NCBI GenBank assembly: GCA_022711635.1
Contig: JAKLEQ010000009.1
Coordinates: 1-36,737 of the forward strand
Direction of reading: 5' to 3'
DNA: 36,737 bases
Source of the DNA: Methanoregula sp.
GTDB lineage: Archaea; Halobacteriota; Methanomicrobia; Methanomicrobiales; Methanospirillaceae
A program made the position numbers and the translations under genes. The notes under the pieces are model-generated. The model made no database searches and had not been told where the DNA came from. It worked only from the letters and a program-made list of their open reading frames with translations. Every line of letters starts with the position of its first letter. Positions within the stretch are counted from its first letter, which is position 1. This document shows, in pieces, positions 15,463-23,849 of the stretch.

Positions 15463-15477
15463 CCGGATATCCTGCCC

Positions 15478-16695
15478 ATGTCCATTCACGCCGCTGCTGA
15501 ACTCGTTGCCGAACGAATCCGACGGTCGGAGTACGTAGAGGTTGTCGCCCACAACGATGCCGATGGTATCGCGGGGGGCGCGATCCTCGCCCACGCCATG
15601 GCGCGTGCGGGGCTCCGGTTCCGGCTGAGGATACGGCGCGAGATCGCGGCAAGCGACCTTGCCGGTGACCATGAGTACCTGCTCTGCGACCTCGGCGCCG
15701 GGATGGAGAACCTCCCGAAGGAGACGATGGTCGTCGATCACCACGAGGCCCGGTTCACCGGTGACTACCATGTCAACCCGCGGCTTGCGGGGATCGATGG
15801 TGACCGCGAACTCTCCGGTGCGGGAGCCGCGTATCTCGTTGCAGGCAAGCTCGGGGACAACCGCGACCTTGCGGGGCTCGCACTCCTCGGTATGATCGGC
15901 GACCGGCAGCAACTAGCCGGCACGAACCTTGCGATCTTCAATGACGGGGCTGGAAACGGCATCATCCTGCCGTCGCGGGGGATCCTCCTCCCAGGAAGAG
16001 ATCTCCCGGAACGGCTGCTGACGGCAATTTCCCCGCTTATTGACGGGGTCAGCGGGGATGCTGCGGCGGTAAGCGCCCTTGCCGGAAAAAGCGGGGGAAC
16101 GGGAACGATGGACATAAAACCTGTCCTCTCGCTCTGTGTCCTTTCGGCCCTGCGGTCCCATGCCGCGGGCTGCGTCGAAGCGATCTACGGCGACACGTAT
16201 GCGCTCCAGCGCGAAGTGATCGCCGATGCCCATTCCCTTGCTGCGGTCATCGATGCCTGCGGCAAGACCGGGCACGGGGACCTCGGCGCAGCGATCTGCC
16301 TGCGGCACTCCGGCGACCTCGCGGCCGCATGGGAGATGACCCGGCAGCACCGCCTCGATGTCATCGCGGCATTCCATTCGGCGGCAACGCAGGAGGCGCC
16401 CGACAGGGTTTATGAGGTGGAGAGGAGCGACGTTGCGAGCGATGTCGCGGACGCGCTCTCCTGCAGGATCACGGCGCAGGCCCCGCTTGCGGTGATCGCA
16501 AAGGACGGGGGCGTCTGCCGGGTCTCCGCACGTTCGCCCGACGGCTCTGCGCAGGACCTCGGTGCAGCACTCCGTTCCCTTGCGCAGGCATGCGGGGGGT
16601 CCGGCGGCGGGCACAGGAGCCGCGCCGGTGCAACGATCCCGTGCGCGAATATCGGGGCGTTCCGAAAAGGTTTTTCCGAGGCGACGGCAGCATGA
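15478..16695 (+). CDS. DHH/DHHA1 phosphoesterase, archaeal RecJ-like (GAN-type) nuclease
   Basis: 405 residues. DHH motifs are visible: H25-N-D27-A-D29-G (motif I), D71 in Y-L-L-C-D-L-G-A-G-M (motif II), D87-H-H in V-V-D-H-H-E-A (motif III), a later A-L-L-G-M-I-G-D-R, and the C-terminal DHHA1 loop G-G-G-H-R-S-R-A-G (376-384). These residues bind Mn/Mg for single-strand-directed exonuclease activity. Archaeal members resemble RecJ and some associate with GINS in the replisome (GAN). It overlaps pcc1 by four bases, or one base if pcc1 starts at the second ATG. Operon position with ribosomal and KEOPS genes is usual. Which archaeal RecJ paralogue this is cannot be decided here. Confidence 0.88.
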   Translation: MSIHAAAELVAERIRRSEYVEVVAHNDADGIAGGAILAHAMARAGLRFRLRIRREIAASDLAGDHEYLLCDLGAGMENLPKETMVVDHHEARFTGDYHVNPRLAGIDGDRELSGAGAAYLVAGKLGDNRDLAGLALLGMIGDRQQLAGTNLAIFNDGAGNGIILPSRGILLPGRDLPERLLTAISPLIDGVSGDAAAVSALAGKSGGTGTMDIKPVLSLCVLSALRSHAAGCVEAIYGDTYALQREVIADAHSLAAVIDACGKTGHGDLGAAICLRHSGDLAAAWEMTRQHRLDVIAAFHSAATQEAPDRVYEVERSDVASDVADALSCRITAQAPLAVIAKDGGVCRVSARSPDGSAQDLGAALRSLAQACGGSGGGHRSRAGATIPCANIGAFRKGFSEATAA

Positions 16696-16982
16696 TGCAG
16701 ATCGACGGGGTTATCGCCACAACGCACCGGAACCCGTCCTGCATTGCCGGGGCGATCCGGGTCGACAACCTCTCCGCGATGGAGACCTCGGCGACAGCGA
16801 CGGCGGTTGTCACAACGGTAACGGGGACAAAGCTCCGTTCGGTCATCGCGTCGGTGGACGATTACCTCATGAACCTCGCCATTGCGGACGAAGCATGCAG
16901 GTACGGGGATCGGCAGGGACAGGCGGACAATGACAGGCAGCAGGATATGCGGACAGAGGGAACACGACAAAAGGTGAGATAA
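16692..16982 (+). CDS. pcc1: KEOPS complex subunit Pcc1
   Basis: 96 residues. KEOPS makes the threonylcarbamoyl modification (t6A) at position 37 of ANN-decoding tRNAs, and Pcc1 is its dimerisation subunit. The core I-R-V-D-N-L-S-A-M-E-T-S ... V-T-G-T-K-L-R-S-V-I-A-S-V-D-D-Y-L-M-N-L-A-I-A (22-65) matches the small Pcc1 alpha/beta fold. The last 25 residues are polar and charged, longer than many homologues. Two adjacent ATGs (16692, 16695) are possible; both overlap the preceding stop. The stop TAA shares its last base with the rps3ae ATG. Confidence 0.85.
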   Translation: MMQIDGVIATTHRNPSCIAGAIRVDNLSAMETSATATAVVTTVTGTKLRSVIASVDDYLMNLAIADEACRYGDRQGQADNDRQQDMRTEGTRQKVR

Positions 16983-17608
16983 TGGCAAAGAAACAGGTTG
17001 GAAGAAGAGTTGAAGGCTGGAAAGCCAAGAGCTGGTTCAAGGTGCACACTCCCGAGAACCTCGGGAAGACGTACATCGGCGATACCATCGCAAACGACGC
17101 CGAGAGCGTTGTCGGCAGGATCATGCAGGCAACGCTCGGCGAGATCACGAACGACTACGCAAAGCAGCACATCAAGATGCGGTTCCGCGTGGCGACTGTC
17201 ACCGGCGACGCCGCCTATACCGAGTTCGTCGGGCACGAAGTGACCCGGGACTACCTGCGTTCGCTCATCAAGCGCCGCAGCACCCGGATTGACTGCCTCG
17301 TCCCGATCGTGACAAAGGAAGGCAAGAAAGTCCGGCTGACCATCAGCTGCTACACGCTCGCCCGTGCAAACGTCTCCCAGATCCACGCGATCCGGAACGC
17401 AATCACGGCGAACGTGAAGGCACAGGCGCAGGCATGGGACCTCAACACGCTGGTCAACGGGATTGTCGGGGGAGAGATCTCCCGCGATGTCTTCAAGGTC
17501 GTAAAGACACTCTACCCGATCCGCCGGATCGAGATCATCAAGTCAAAGGTCGGGACGGGCGCATCCGCCCCCGCCCCTGCCCCCGAGACGGCAGCGGCAC
17601 CGGCATAA
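16982..17608 (+). CDS. rps3ae: 30S ribosomal protein S3Ae (eS1)
   Basis: 208 residues, normal for archaeal eS1, located near the mRNA exit of the small subunit. Typical strings are W-K-A-K-S-W-F-K-V-H-T-P-E-N-L-G (about 13-28), I-G-D-T-I, H-I-K-M-R-F-R-V, D-Y-L-R-S-L-I-K-R-R-S-T-R-I-D and L-Y-P-I-R-R-I-E-I-I-K-S-K-V. The C-terminus ends in an Ala/Pro-rich tail with no known motif. The start overlaps the pcc1 stop by one base. Confidence 0.97.
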   Translation: MAKKQVGRRVEGWKAKSWFKVHTPENLGKTYIGDTIANDAESVVGRIMQATLGEITNDYAKQHIKMRFRVATVTGDAAYTEFVGHEVTRDYLRSLIKRRSTRIDCLVPIVTKEGKKVRLTISCYTLARANVSQIHAIRNAITANVKAQAQAWDLNTLVNGIVGGEISRDVFKVVKTLYPIRRIEIIKSKVGTGASAPAPAPETAAAPA

Positions 17609-17621
17609 CCCGTCAGATCAC

Positions 17622-17629
17622 TTTTTTTT
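17622..17629 (+). terminator. T8 tract after rps3ae
   Basis: Eight T on the plus strand 14 bases past the rps3ae stop, followed by a second T7 run at 17656-17662. This fits archaeal T-tract termination at the end of the rps15-rps3ae operon. Confidence 0.6.
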
Positions 17630-17706
17630 CTTCAAGGCCCGGCAGAGGGTCGCGGTTTTTTTAGAACCGTTCAGCATAAGAGCTCGTACTCGCAAACCTG
17701 TACCTG

Positions 17707-18942
17707 ATGACCCCGCACAAGATCCTCTTCCTCGTGCTCGACGGCATTGCCGACCGTCCCTGTCCCGAGCTTGCCGGAAAAACCCCCCTGCAGGCCGCAA
17801 AGAAGCCGAACCTGGACGCGATTGCCCGCGAGGGGATCTGCGGGATCATGGATACCATCTCCCCGGGGATCCGTCCGGGGTCCGACACCGCACACCTCGC
17901 CCTCCTCGGGTACGACCCGCACACGTACTACACTGGGCGCGGACCGCTCGAATGCGAGGGGACCGGTATTCACATGGAACCCGGCATGATCGGCTTCCGA
18001 TGCAATTATGCGACCGTTGCAAAGGACGGGAAGGTCATTGACCGGCGGGCAGGCAGGATCCACGATACGGCGGATCTCTCCGCCGCTATCCAGAACGGGG
18101 TCGACCTCTCGCGGTACGGCGTCTCGTTCGTCTTCCGGTCCGGCGCCGGTCACCGTGCCTCCCTCGCGCTGAAGGGAGAAGGGCTCGGTCACTGTGTCTC
18201 GTCGAACGATCCCAAGAAGGAGGGGGTCGCTCCGCTTACGATCGTTTGGCAAAAAGACGCGCCGGTCCACCGGAAGACCGCGGAAGTCTGCAACGAGTTC
18301 GTCCGCCAGTCGGCGGCGATCCTCTTCGACCACCCGGTGAACCGGAAGCGGCTTTCTGAGGGAAAGAACCCGGCAAACATGGTCCTCATGCGGGGTGCCG
18401 GCGAGATGGGGGACTACGAACCGTTCGACCGGCGGTATGGCATCTCCGGAAGCGTCATCTCCGCTGCAAGTCTCATCGGCGGGATCGGCACCGCGGTCGG
18501 GCTCCGTAGGGTCCACGTCCCCGGCATCACCGGTTCGCAGGACTCCAACCTTGCAGGGAAGATCGCGGCAGCGCTCGACGAACTCTCGGGTAAGGACTTC
18601 GTGCTCGTCAACATCAAGGGGGCGGATGAGTCCGGCCATGACGGGCTCGCCCTCCAGAAGACTGCGTTCATCGAAAAGGTTGATAGCGCTATCGCCCCCA
18701 TCCGTAGTAGGGATGATTGCATTATCGTACTCTGCGCCGACCACTCCACGCCTTGTGCGGTAAAAGATCACAGCGCAGACCCGGTCCCCGTCGTTATTTG
18801 GGGGGAGGGGGTCCGCACCGACAGTGTTTCGCGGTTCGATGAGATCTCCTGTGCGGGAGGCGGGCTCTGCCGGATCACGGGGGCGTCCCTGCTCCCCATC
18901 GCGCTCGACCTCATCAACCGGTCGAAGAAGTACGGGGCGTAA
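17707..18942 (+). CDS. apgM: 2,3-bisphosphoglycerate-independent phosphoglycerate mutase, archaeal type
   Basis: 411 residues, the usual length of the archaeal ApgM family (alkaline phosphatase superfamily). It interconverts 3- and 2-phosphoglycerate in glycolysis/gluconeogenesis. Visible features are the metal-binding start L-V-L-D12-G-I-A-D-R-P, the nucleophile region P-G-S59-D-T-A-H, L-G-Y-D-P, Y-Y-T-G-R-G-P-L-E, N-I-K-G-A-D-E-S-G-H-D-G with metal-binding Asp/His, and L-C-A-D-H-S-T-P-C. No clear ribosome binding site precedes the ATG; GCATAAGAG about 27-30 bases upstream may be a TATA box giving a nearly leaderless transcript. A beta-helix gene follows after 12 bases. Confidence 0.95.
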   Translation: MTPHKILFLVLDGIADRPCPELAGKTPLQAAKKPNLDAIAREGICGIMDTISPGIRPGSDTAHLALLGYDPHTYYTGRGPLECEGTGIHMEPGMIGFRCNYATVAKDGKVIDRRAGRIHDTADLSAAIQNGVDLSRYGVSFVFRSGAGHRASLALKGEGLGHCVSSNDPKKEGVAPLTIVWQKDAPVHRKTAEVCNEFVRQSAAILFDHPVNRKRLSEGKNPANMVLMRGAGEMGDYEPFDRRYGISGSVISAASLIGGIGTAVGLRRVHVPGITGSQDSNLAGKIAAALDELSGKDFVLVNIKGADESGHDGLALQKTAFIEKVDSAIAPIRSRDDCIIVLCADHSTPCAVKDHSADPVPVVIWGEGVRTDSVSRFDEISCAGGGLCRITGASLLPIALDLINRSKKYGA

Positions 18943-18954
18943 CGGGGGGAATCC

Positions 18955-19821
18955 TTGGCAGCTGCAAAAACAAAACAACCGAAACGACGCGTCGATGACT
19001 GGCACCGCCACTGCCTCCTCCCGGACGGGACCGACCTGCAGGAGCACTCCATCAAGACCGACCGGAATATCGTTATCGGCGAGTTCTGCAGCATCGACTA
19101 CGGGCTCCGCGGGGCGGACGTCATCGTCGGTGATTCGACGAAGATCCGCGAGTACATCTGGGCCGAGGGGGATGCCCGGGTCGGGAACTGGTGCGAGATC
19201 GGCAGCGATGTCATCGCAAAACAGGACGCGTACATCGGCGAAGGGGCAAAGATTAAGGGCCGGCTCAAGGTGACCGGCACCCTCGATATCGGCGAACGCG
19301 TCGAGATCCGCGAGGGCTTCGAGGCGACCGGTGCCATCGAGGTCAGGAACCCGATGCCGGTCATCATGTTCCTCCTCATCTACTTCATGACACTCCTGCA
19401 TATCCAGCGGGAAGAGGATATCGACAGGATCCTCGACGATCTCTTCTCGGAAGATGAGCGTGACTTTTCCATGCCGCTCATGATCCCGTCTCGGTCGAAG
19501 CTGAACATGAAGGTCTTCTCGGTCCCTTCCACCATGCGGATCGGGAAAAACTGCCGGCTCCACGGCAACATCCGGGCAGGGTCCATCGAGGTCCAGACGG
19601 GCACGGTCGTCTTCGGGAGCCTCCGGGCGAAGAAGGGGATCACGGTCGCCGGCGGGACGACCATCCACGGGAACGTGGAGAGTGCCGACGAGGTCGTCGT
19701 CAGCAAAGGCGCCCATATCCTTGGGAACGTGATCGCAAAGTCCCTCCGGATGCACGATGAGGCGAAGATCGACGGGACCATCGAGGCGCCCCACGGCCTC
19801 CGGATCGAGCACGACGCATGA
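18955..19821 (+). CDS. Beta-helix (bactofilin-like) protein with a central hydrophobic segment
   Basis: 288 residues from a TTG start preceded by GGGGGGAA; no better ATG exists. Two blocks of short repeated strands, at about 36-132 and 185-285, show the six-residue periodicity of a beta-helix (for example V-G-N-W-C-E-I-G-S-D-V-I and G-T-V-V-F-G-S-L-R-A-K-K-G-I), like bactofilins or hexapeptide-repeat transferases. They are split by a hydrophobic stretch P-M-P-V-I-M-F-L-L-I-Y-F-M-T-L-L-H-I (133-150) and an acidic helix (151-172). The hydrophobic part may anchor or oligomerise the protein. It overlaps the methyltransferase-like gene by ATGA, so the two are coupled. Function is unknown; cytoskeletal or envelope scaffold is one option, acyltransferase another. 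Confidence 0.75.
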   Translation: MAAAKTKQPKRRVDDWHRHCLLPDGTDLQEHSIKTDRNIVIGEFCSIDYGLRGADVIVGDSTKIREYIWAEGDARVGNWCEIGSDVIAKQDAYIGEGAKIKGRLKVTGTLDIGERVEIREGFEATGAIEVRNPMPVIMFLLIYFMTLLHIQREEDIDRILDDLFSEDERDFSMPLMIPSRSKLNMKVFSVPSTMRIGKNCRLHGNIRAGSIEVQTGTVVFGSLRAKKGITVAGGTTIHGNVESADEVVVSKGAHILGNVIAKSLRMHDEAKIDGTIEAPHGLRIEHDA

Positions 19822-20651
19822 GAGCTGCAGGAATCCTCGGGGTCGATGCGGTCAGGTTCCTTGAACCGTCCTATGCCGATCTCACCCTGCCGGTGACCAA
19901 CGATATCCTTGCGGGCCTTCCCGCAGACGAGGGCCGGCTCCTGATCGACGAACACGATGAGCCGATCGCCCTCGCGTTGCACGGGGATGGTGCCTGGACC
20001 GTCGGGACCTTCATCTGCCGGAGGCCGTCCGTTGCCGCCATCGAGCACTTCGAAGAAGTGCCCGGCGAGATCTACCAGGAAGACAGGGCGGTATGGATCG
20101 CGGCAGTCCGGGAATACTTCAGCAACGATATCCTCTCCGGGGTTACGCCATCGGTCGACGACCTGAACCGGGACCGGCCTGCAATCATCGAAGACGTCAT
20201 CGCCCGGACGTGGGGTCGGGAACAGGGCGGGGTCTGCCTCGATTTCTGTTGCGGGTCCGGCGCAGGCTCAGCCGTCCTCCGCCGCCTCGGGTACACGCCG
20301 CTTTCCTGCGACAACGACCCGGCTCTCCTCTCCCGGGGGCTCCATGCCGGCCGGCTCCTCCCCCACGAGACGGTCTGCATCGACGCGACCCGGGCTTCGG
20401 ACTACCTCGATCCCGTCCCCCGGGCGATCGCCGTCATGATGGGGGAGATCAACCTGCATACGCAGGAACTCTGGCAGCAGCTGGTGTCGCAGGTCTTCGC
20501 GCTCGCCGATGATGTCATCATCACAGTCGGGACAGAGCCGGAGGCCGATAAAATCCGGAGATGGGGAGAGGATCTGGGACGGTCGGTTGCCATATCAGAG
20601 AACCCGAAGGACCCGATCTATGACCGGTGGGTCTGCGTGAGCGGGAGATAG
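19818..20651 (+). CDS. Methyltransferase-like Rossmann protein, archaeal, function unknown
   Basis: 277 residues. The C-terminal half holds an S-adenosylmethionine-type motif I, L141-D-F-C-C-G-S-G-A-G-S151, followed by a second strand ending in S-C-D165-N-D that would bind ribose hydroxyls. C-terminal strands D-D-V-I-I-T-V-G-T-E-P-E and the final W-V-C-V-S-G look like late strands of the fold. The N-terminal 130 residues are a separate alpha/beta region with no motif recognised. The motif IV catalytic sequence of DNA/RNA methylases (N-P-P-Y type) is not seen. It overlaps the beta-helix gene by four bases. Substrate unknown. Confidence 0.7.
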   Translation: MRAAGILGVDAVRFLEPSYADLTLPVTNDILAGLPADEGRLLIDEHDEPIALALHGDGAWTVGTFICRRPSVAAIEHFEEVPGEIYQEDRAVWIAAVREYFSNDILSGVTPSVDDLNRDRPAIIEDVIARTWGREQGGVCLDFCCGSGAGSAVLRRLGYTPLSCDNDPALLSRGLHAGRLLPHETVCIDATRASDYLDPVPRAIAVMMGEINLHTQELWQQLVSQVFALADDVIITVGTEPEADKIRRWGEDLGRSVAISENPKDPIYDRWVCVSGR

Positions 20652-20662
20652 GGGAAATTCAA

Positions 20663-20679
20663 TTTTTTCTTTTCTTTTT
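20663..20679 (+). terminator. T-rich terminator after the methyltransferase-like gene
   Basis: T6-C-T4-C-T5 begins 11 bases past the stop on the plus strand, a typical archaeal T-rich terminator for the apgM operon. The rest of the 250-base gap to the helicase stop holds CAGAC/GTCTG and a CCGGCC-rich stretch, with no gene seen. Confidence 0.6.
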
Positions 20680-20901
20680 CTGTCAAATGAATTTCATCAC
20701 AGGGTTCCATCGGTTGCATCGATGATGGGCTCAGACGCCTGATATCTCAGAGTCTGGACCCATGCGACCCCCGCCGGCCCCCCCGGCCGGGCCCGGAACC
20801 TGAATTACCGCCGTAAAAATGGAATCCGATGATAATTGTTCGACCTGATAAACCGTGCGAAGGGGGGATTGCCGGCCAGCCTGTACCCCTCCGGACCCCC
20901 T

Positions 20902-23043
20902 TCACCGTCTCCTTCTCCGGCCCTGGTCCCCGTGGGGCGGGTGGCCGCCATGCGATCCACGGTCCTCCGACCCCCGCGGCACTTTTGGCTGCCACCCATG
21001 GGCCGGCCGCTTCTTCTCCGCTTCCGGCACCCCCGCCTCCTCCCCGCACTCCAGCTCCGCAATGATCTGCAGGGGGTCGTCCATCCGTTCCGAGAGTTCC
21101 ATGACACGGAGGAGCCGCTCGATCCCGATGAAGTGCTCGGCCATCACCTTTGCGAGCGGGGTCATCTCGATCGTCCCCTTCTCCGTCCGCCGGACGAGCC
21201 GGTGGGAGACGAGTTCGGGGAGGACAGGTTCCATGCTCCCGACCATCATCGCGTTGATCCGGTCGAGGTCCCGCTCGTTGCCGTCGCAGACGACCGCGTT
21301 CGCCACGTATTCCTCGCTGCTCGCTTCAAGATCGTGCTCGGGGGCGACCTCCTCCATCTCCCCCTTGAGGAGCCCGAGCGCCACCTGCTCTTCGGTCAGC
21401 GGGCTCTCGCGGGAGTAACTGCCGCCCGGTTCCGCAAGGATGACGACTTTTCCCAGGTCGTGGAAGTCCGGGCGGCCGGCACGCCCGCCCATCTGGGAGA
21501 ACTCCTGCACCGAGAGCCACTTGTTGCCCATGGCGAGCGAATCGAAGATCACCTGCGAGGCGGGGAAGTCGACGCCCGCCCCGAGCGCTGCGGTGGTGAC
21601 GACCGCCATCATCTTTCCCGCGGAAAATTTCGCCTCAACGTCCCGGCGCTCCTGCGCCGTGAGCCCGGCATGGTAGGCCGCCGCCCGCATGCCGAGCGCC
21701 TCGGCAATCGTGTGGCAGCGGGCCCGGGAGTTGGTGAAGATGATGCTCTGCCCACGGAAGCCTTTCGAGGAGGTCTTCTTGTATTCGTCAGTTGCGAGCT
21801 GCTTGATCGTCGGGATCTTCTGCTTGCGCTCCACAAAGAGGAGGTAGCGTTCGAGCCCGACCGGGCGGTCGTCATACCGGACCAGCGTGCAGTTCAGTTT
21901 TTTTGCAAGCGTCTTCGGGAACCCGATGGTTGCCGAGAGGTAGAGGAACTGGGCCTGCGGGGCGAGAAACTTGATCCGGGCAATCATCCCGTCGAGCCGG
22001 TGCCCCCGGTCCGGGTCCTCCAGCATCTGCACCTCGTCGATGACCACCGTGCCTACCCCCTTGATCCGCTGCCCGCACCGGATCAGGTGGTCGACCCCCT
22101 CGTACGTGCCGACGATTATGGGGGACTGGGGGTCCCGGTCCCCGGCAGACCGGGTCTCGGGCAGGTTGATCCGGCTCACCCCGGTGAGAAGCCCGGTCTT
22201 TGCGATCTTCCCGTACCGGGTGGAGAACCGCTCGTACTTCTGGTTCGCAAGCGCGACGAGCGGGACCAGAAAGAGCATCCGGCCCCTCCCTTCGCGGTAG
22301 TTCGTAAGCCCCGCCATCTCCCCGATGAAGGTCTTGCCGCTGGCGGTTGCGGCAACAACGAGCAGGTCCTTTCCCGAAAGGAGCCCTGCGTCGACCGCGA
22401 GCTGCTGGACCGGCATGAGAGAATCCACCCCGGAGGCTTTCACGAACTCCTGCGGCACAGGCAGCTCCGCAAGCTTCTGCGTCGCGAGCACCGGGTGCGG
22501 ATCGAGCTTGTCGAAGAGGGTGCGGGAGAACGAGAGTGTGTCCGGCTGCAGGGTCGCGAGGACCTTATCGAGGTTCCGGTGCTTCTCCAGGAGCACTTCG
22601 AGGTGAGCGAGCGCGTCCCGCCCGAGCCGGCCGGCCTGCGTCGCCTCCCGGCGCAGCTCGCGGCGGGCGCAGTCCATGCAGATCCGCTCGCCCTTCGCAA
22701 ACTCCGCCGAGTTCGCTTCCGTAAGGGGCGTGAAACGCTCGTCGAGGAGGCACATCCGGCAGGCGTCCACCGGCCCTGCCGTGATCTGGAAACTTTTCAG
22801 GAAGGATTCGAACGCCGGGTCCGGCTTCGTCAGCCGCACATCGCCCTGCCGGAGCTGGACGATGAGGTCCTTCGAGGGCGTATGCTTGTATTCCTTCTTC
22901 CCGCCCCAGCGGAGCCGGTACCGTACCGGGCGGAGCCCTTTTGCCGTGTCCGTCAGTTCGGTGATGCCGGCCCCGCGGACATGCTTCCCATCGTAAAAGA
23001 GGATCCGGTAGCTGCCCTTGACCGGCTGGACAATGATCATCAT
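20902..23043 (-). CDS. Archaea-specific superfamily 2 helicase (COG1202) with N-terminal Cys4 cluster
   Basis: 713 residues from the ATG at 23043, which overlaps the upstream stop; ATG 23040 is equally possible. The N-terminal region (1-180) resembles DUF5814 and holds C95-x2-C98 and C122-x2-C125, a likely zinc site. Helicase motifs follow: Walker A A-A-T-A-S-G-K-T (231-238), T-Y-E-G-V-D (313-318), D336-E-V-Q, S370-A-T, T-N-S-R (437-440), and Q517-M-G-G-R-A-G-R-P. The box is DEVQ rather than DEAD/DEAH. A winged-helix-like segment lies near 600-660. The last 45 residues are Gly/Arg/His-rich low complexity. It is co-transcribed with two winged-helix genes. Substrate and pathway are unknown; repair or RNA work are both possible. 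Confidence 0.9.
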   Translation of the reverse strand: MMIIVQPVKGSYRILFYDGKHVRGAGITELTDTAKGLRPVRYRLRWGGKKEYKHTPSKDLIVQLRQGDVRLTKPDPAFESFLKSFQITAGPVDACRMCLLDERFTPLTEANSAEFAKGERICMDCARRELRREATQAGRLGRDALAHLEVLLEKHRNLDKVLATLQPDTLSFSRTLFDKLDPHPVLATQKLAELPVPQEFVKASGVDSLMPVQQLAVDAGLLSGKDLLVVAATASGKTFIGEMAGLTNYREGRGRMLFLVPLVALANQKYERFSTRYGKIAKTGLLTGVSRINLPETRSAGDRDPQSPIIVGTYEGVDHLIRCGQRIKGVGTVVIDEVQMLEDPDRGHRLDGMIARIKFLAPQAQFLYLSATIGFPKTLAKKLNCTLVRYDDRPVGLERYLLFVERKQKIPTIKQLATDEYKKTSSKGFRGQSIIFTNSRARCHTIAEALGMRAAAYHAGLTAQERRDVEAKFSAGKMMAVVTTAALGAGVDFPASQVIFDSLAMGNKWLSVQEFSQMGGRAGRPDFHDLGKVVILAEPGGSYSRESPLTEEQVALGLLKGEMEEVAPEHDLEASSEEYVANAVVCDGNERDLDRINAMMVGSMEPVLPELVSHRLVRRTEKGTIEMTPLAKVMAEHFIGIERLLRVMELSERMDDPLQIIAELECGEEAGVPEAEKKRPAHGWQPKVPRGSEDRGSHGGHPPHGDQGRRRRR

Positions 23044-23849
23044 GGCGCGATCAGGTCGTGGATCGTGTACCCGATCCCCGCGCCCTCCAGCCTCTTGAGG
23101 AAGTCGGTGAACTCCTCGTCCACAATGACGATCACGCATTCGAGCCCGTGGAACGCAGCCTCGATGACGCCCTCCCGCGCCCCGTAGAACATATCGGGCT
23201 TCCTCCCGGCTGTCCGCAGGGCAATGAACGCCTCGAGGCCGACAGCCGCGACGACATCAGATCCTTTAAGAACTTCGGCAAGCCGTTTCTGGTTGACCCG
23301 GCGCGAGCCGCCCTGCTGGATTCGGGGGACCTTGCAGACCCGGATGCCGCCCTCGTGGTGATCGATGATCCCGTTGAGCCGGGCGACGCCGACGTCCTCG
23401 TCCTTTTTCGCATCGGCGACGACCGTCCCCATGGCTGCCTGTGGCTTCTTCCCGGCGTAGAGCCAGCCGCCCTTCATATATACGCCGACCTCGTCGCCGG
23501 TTTTTACGTCCTCGGCCGCGATCGCCGCCCAGACCGCCACCTGCTGGATGATATCGCGCCGGATGTGGCGGGCGTAAGCCTCGAGCGCCTCGGCGTTGGT
23601 GACAATCCACTCTACCCCGGTCCGGGTCACCTCGTAGTTGCCCCGTCCGCTTGCGGCAACCAGCCCTTCATCGGTAAGCTCGCGGATGTACTCGGAGATC
23701 GCCTGCGGGGTCACCCCGAGCTTCGCCGCGATCTCCTGCTGCCGGACCGCCGGCTGGTGTTCGGCGACCTCCACGAGGATCTGGAGCCGGGTGACTTCCC
23801 GTTTGCTGCGCAGGATCGTGTACAGGGGGTCCTTATCGCCCTGCGTCAA
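23040..23849 (-). CDS. Winged-helix protein, COG1497-type predicted regulator
   Basis: 269 residues. The start is a TTG at 23849 inside the 3' end of the preceding gene, since no ATG or GTG sits at a suitable place. An N-terminal winged helix (about 15-78) has R-L-Q-I-L-V-E-V-A-E-H-Q-P, then V-R-Q-Q-E-I-A-A-K-L-G-V-T-P-Q-A-I-S-E-Y (recognition region). The C-terminal part has V-K-T-G-D-E-V-G-V-Y-M (115-125) and ends in two small-domain segments around D-V-V-A-A-V-G-L-E-A and V-I-V-I-V-D-E-E-F-T-D-F, which may bind a ligand. It overlaps the helicase gene. Family assignment to archaeal COG1497 is from memory of its architecture. Confidence 0.78.
   Translation of the reverse strand: MTQGDKDPLYTILRSKREVTRLQILVEVAEHQPAVRQQEIAAKLGVTPQAISEYIRELTDEGLVAASGRGNYEVTRTGVEWIVTNAEALEAYARHIRRDIIQQVAVWAAIAAEDVKTGDEVGVYMKGGWLYAGKKPQAAMGTVVADAKKDEDVGVARLNGIIDHHEGGIRVCKVPRIQQGGSRRVNQKRLAEVLKGSDVVAAVGLEAFIALRTAGRKPDMFYGAREGVIEAAFHGLECVIVIVDEEFTDFLKRLEGAGIGYTIHDLIAP

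Noticed and set aside
17671-19812. 713-codon open frame on the minus strand
   Set aside because: It lies antisense to apgM and the beta-helix gene, and its low-complexity Asp/Arg/Pro composition has no recognisable domain.
20902-21060. Frameshift at the end of the helicase gene
   Set aside because: The Gly/Arg/His-rich tail looked suspicious, but neither alternative frame gives a better domain, so a low-complexity tail is the simpler reading.
20836-23187. 783-codon open frame on the plus strand
   Set aside because: It is antisense to the COG1202 helicase, whose minus-strand frame has every helicase motif. The plus frame is rich in Pro/Arg/Asp/His with no domain, as expected for a high-G+C shadow.
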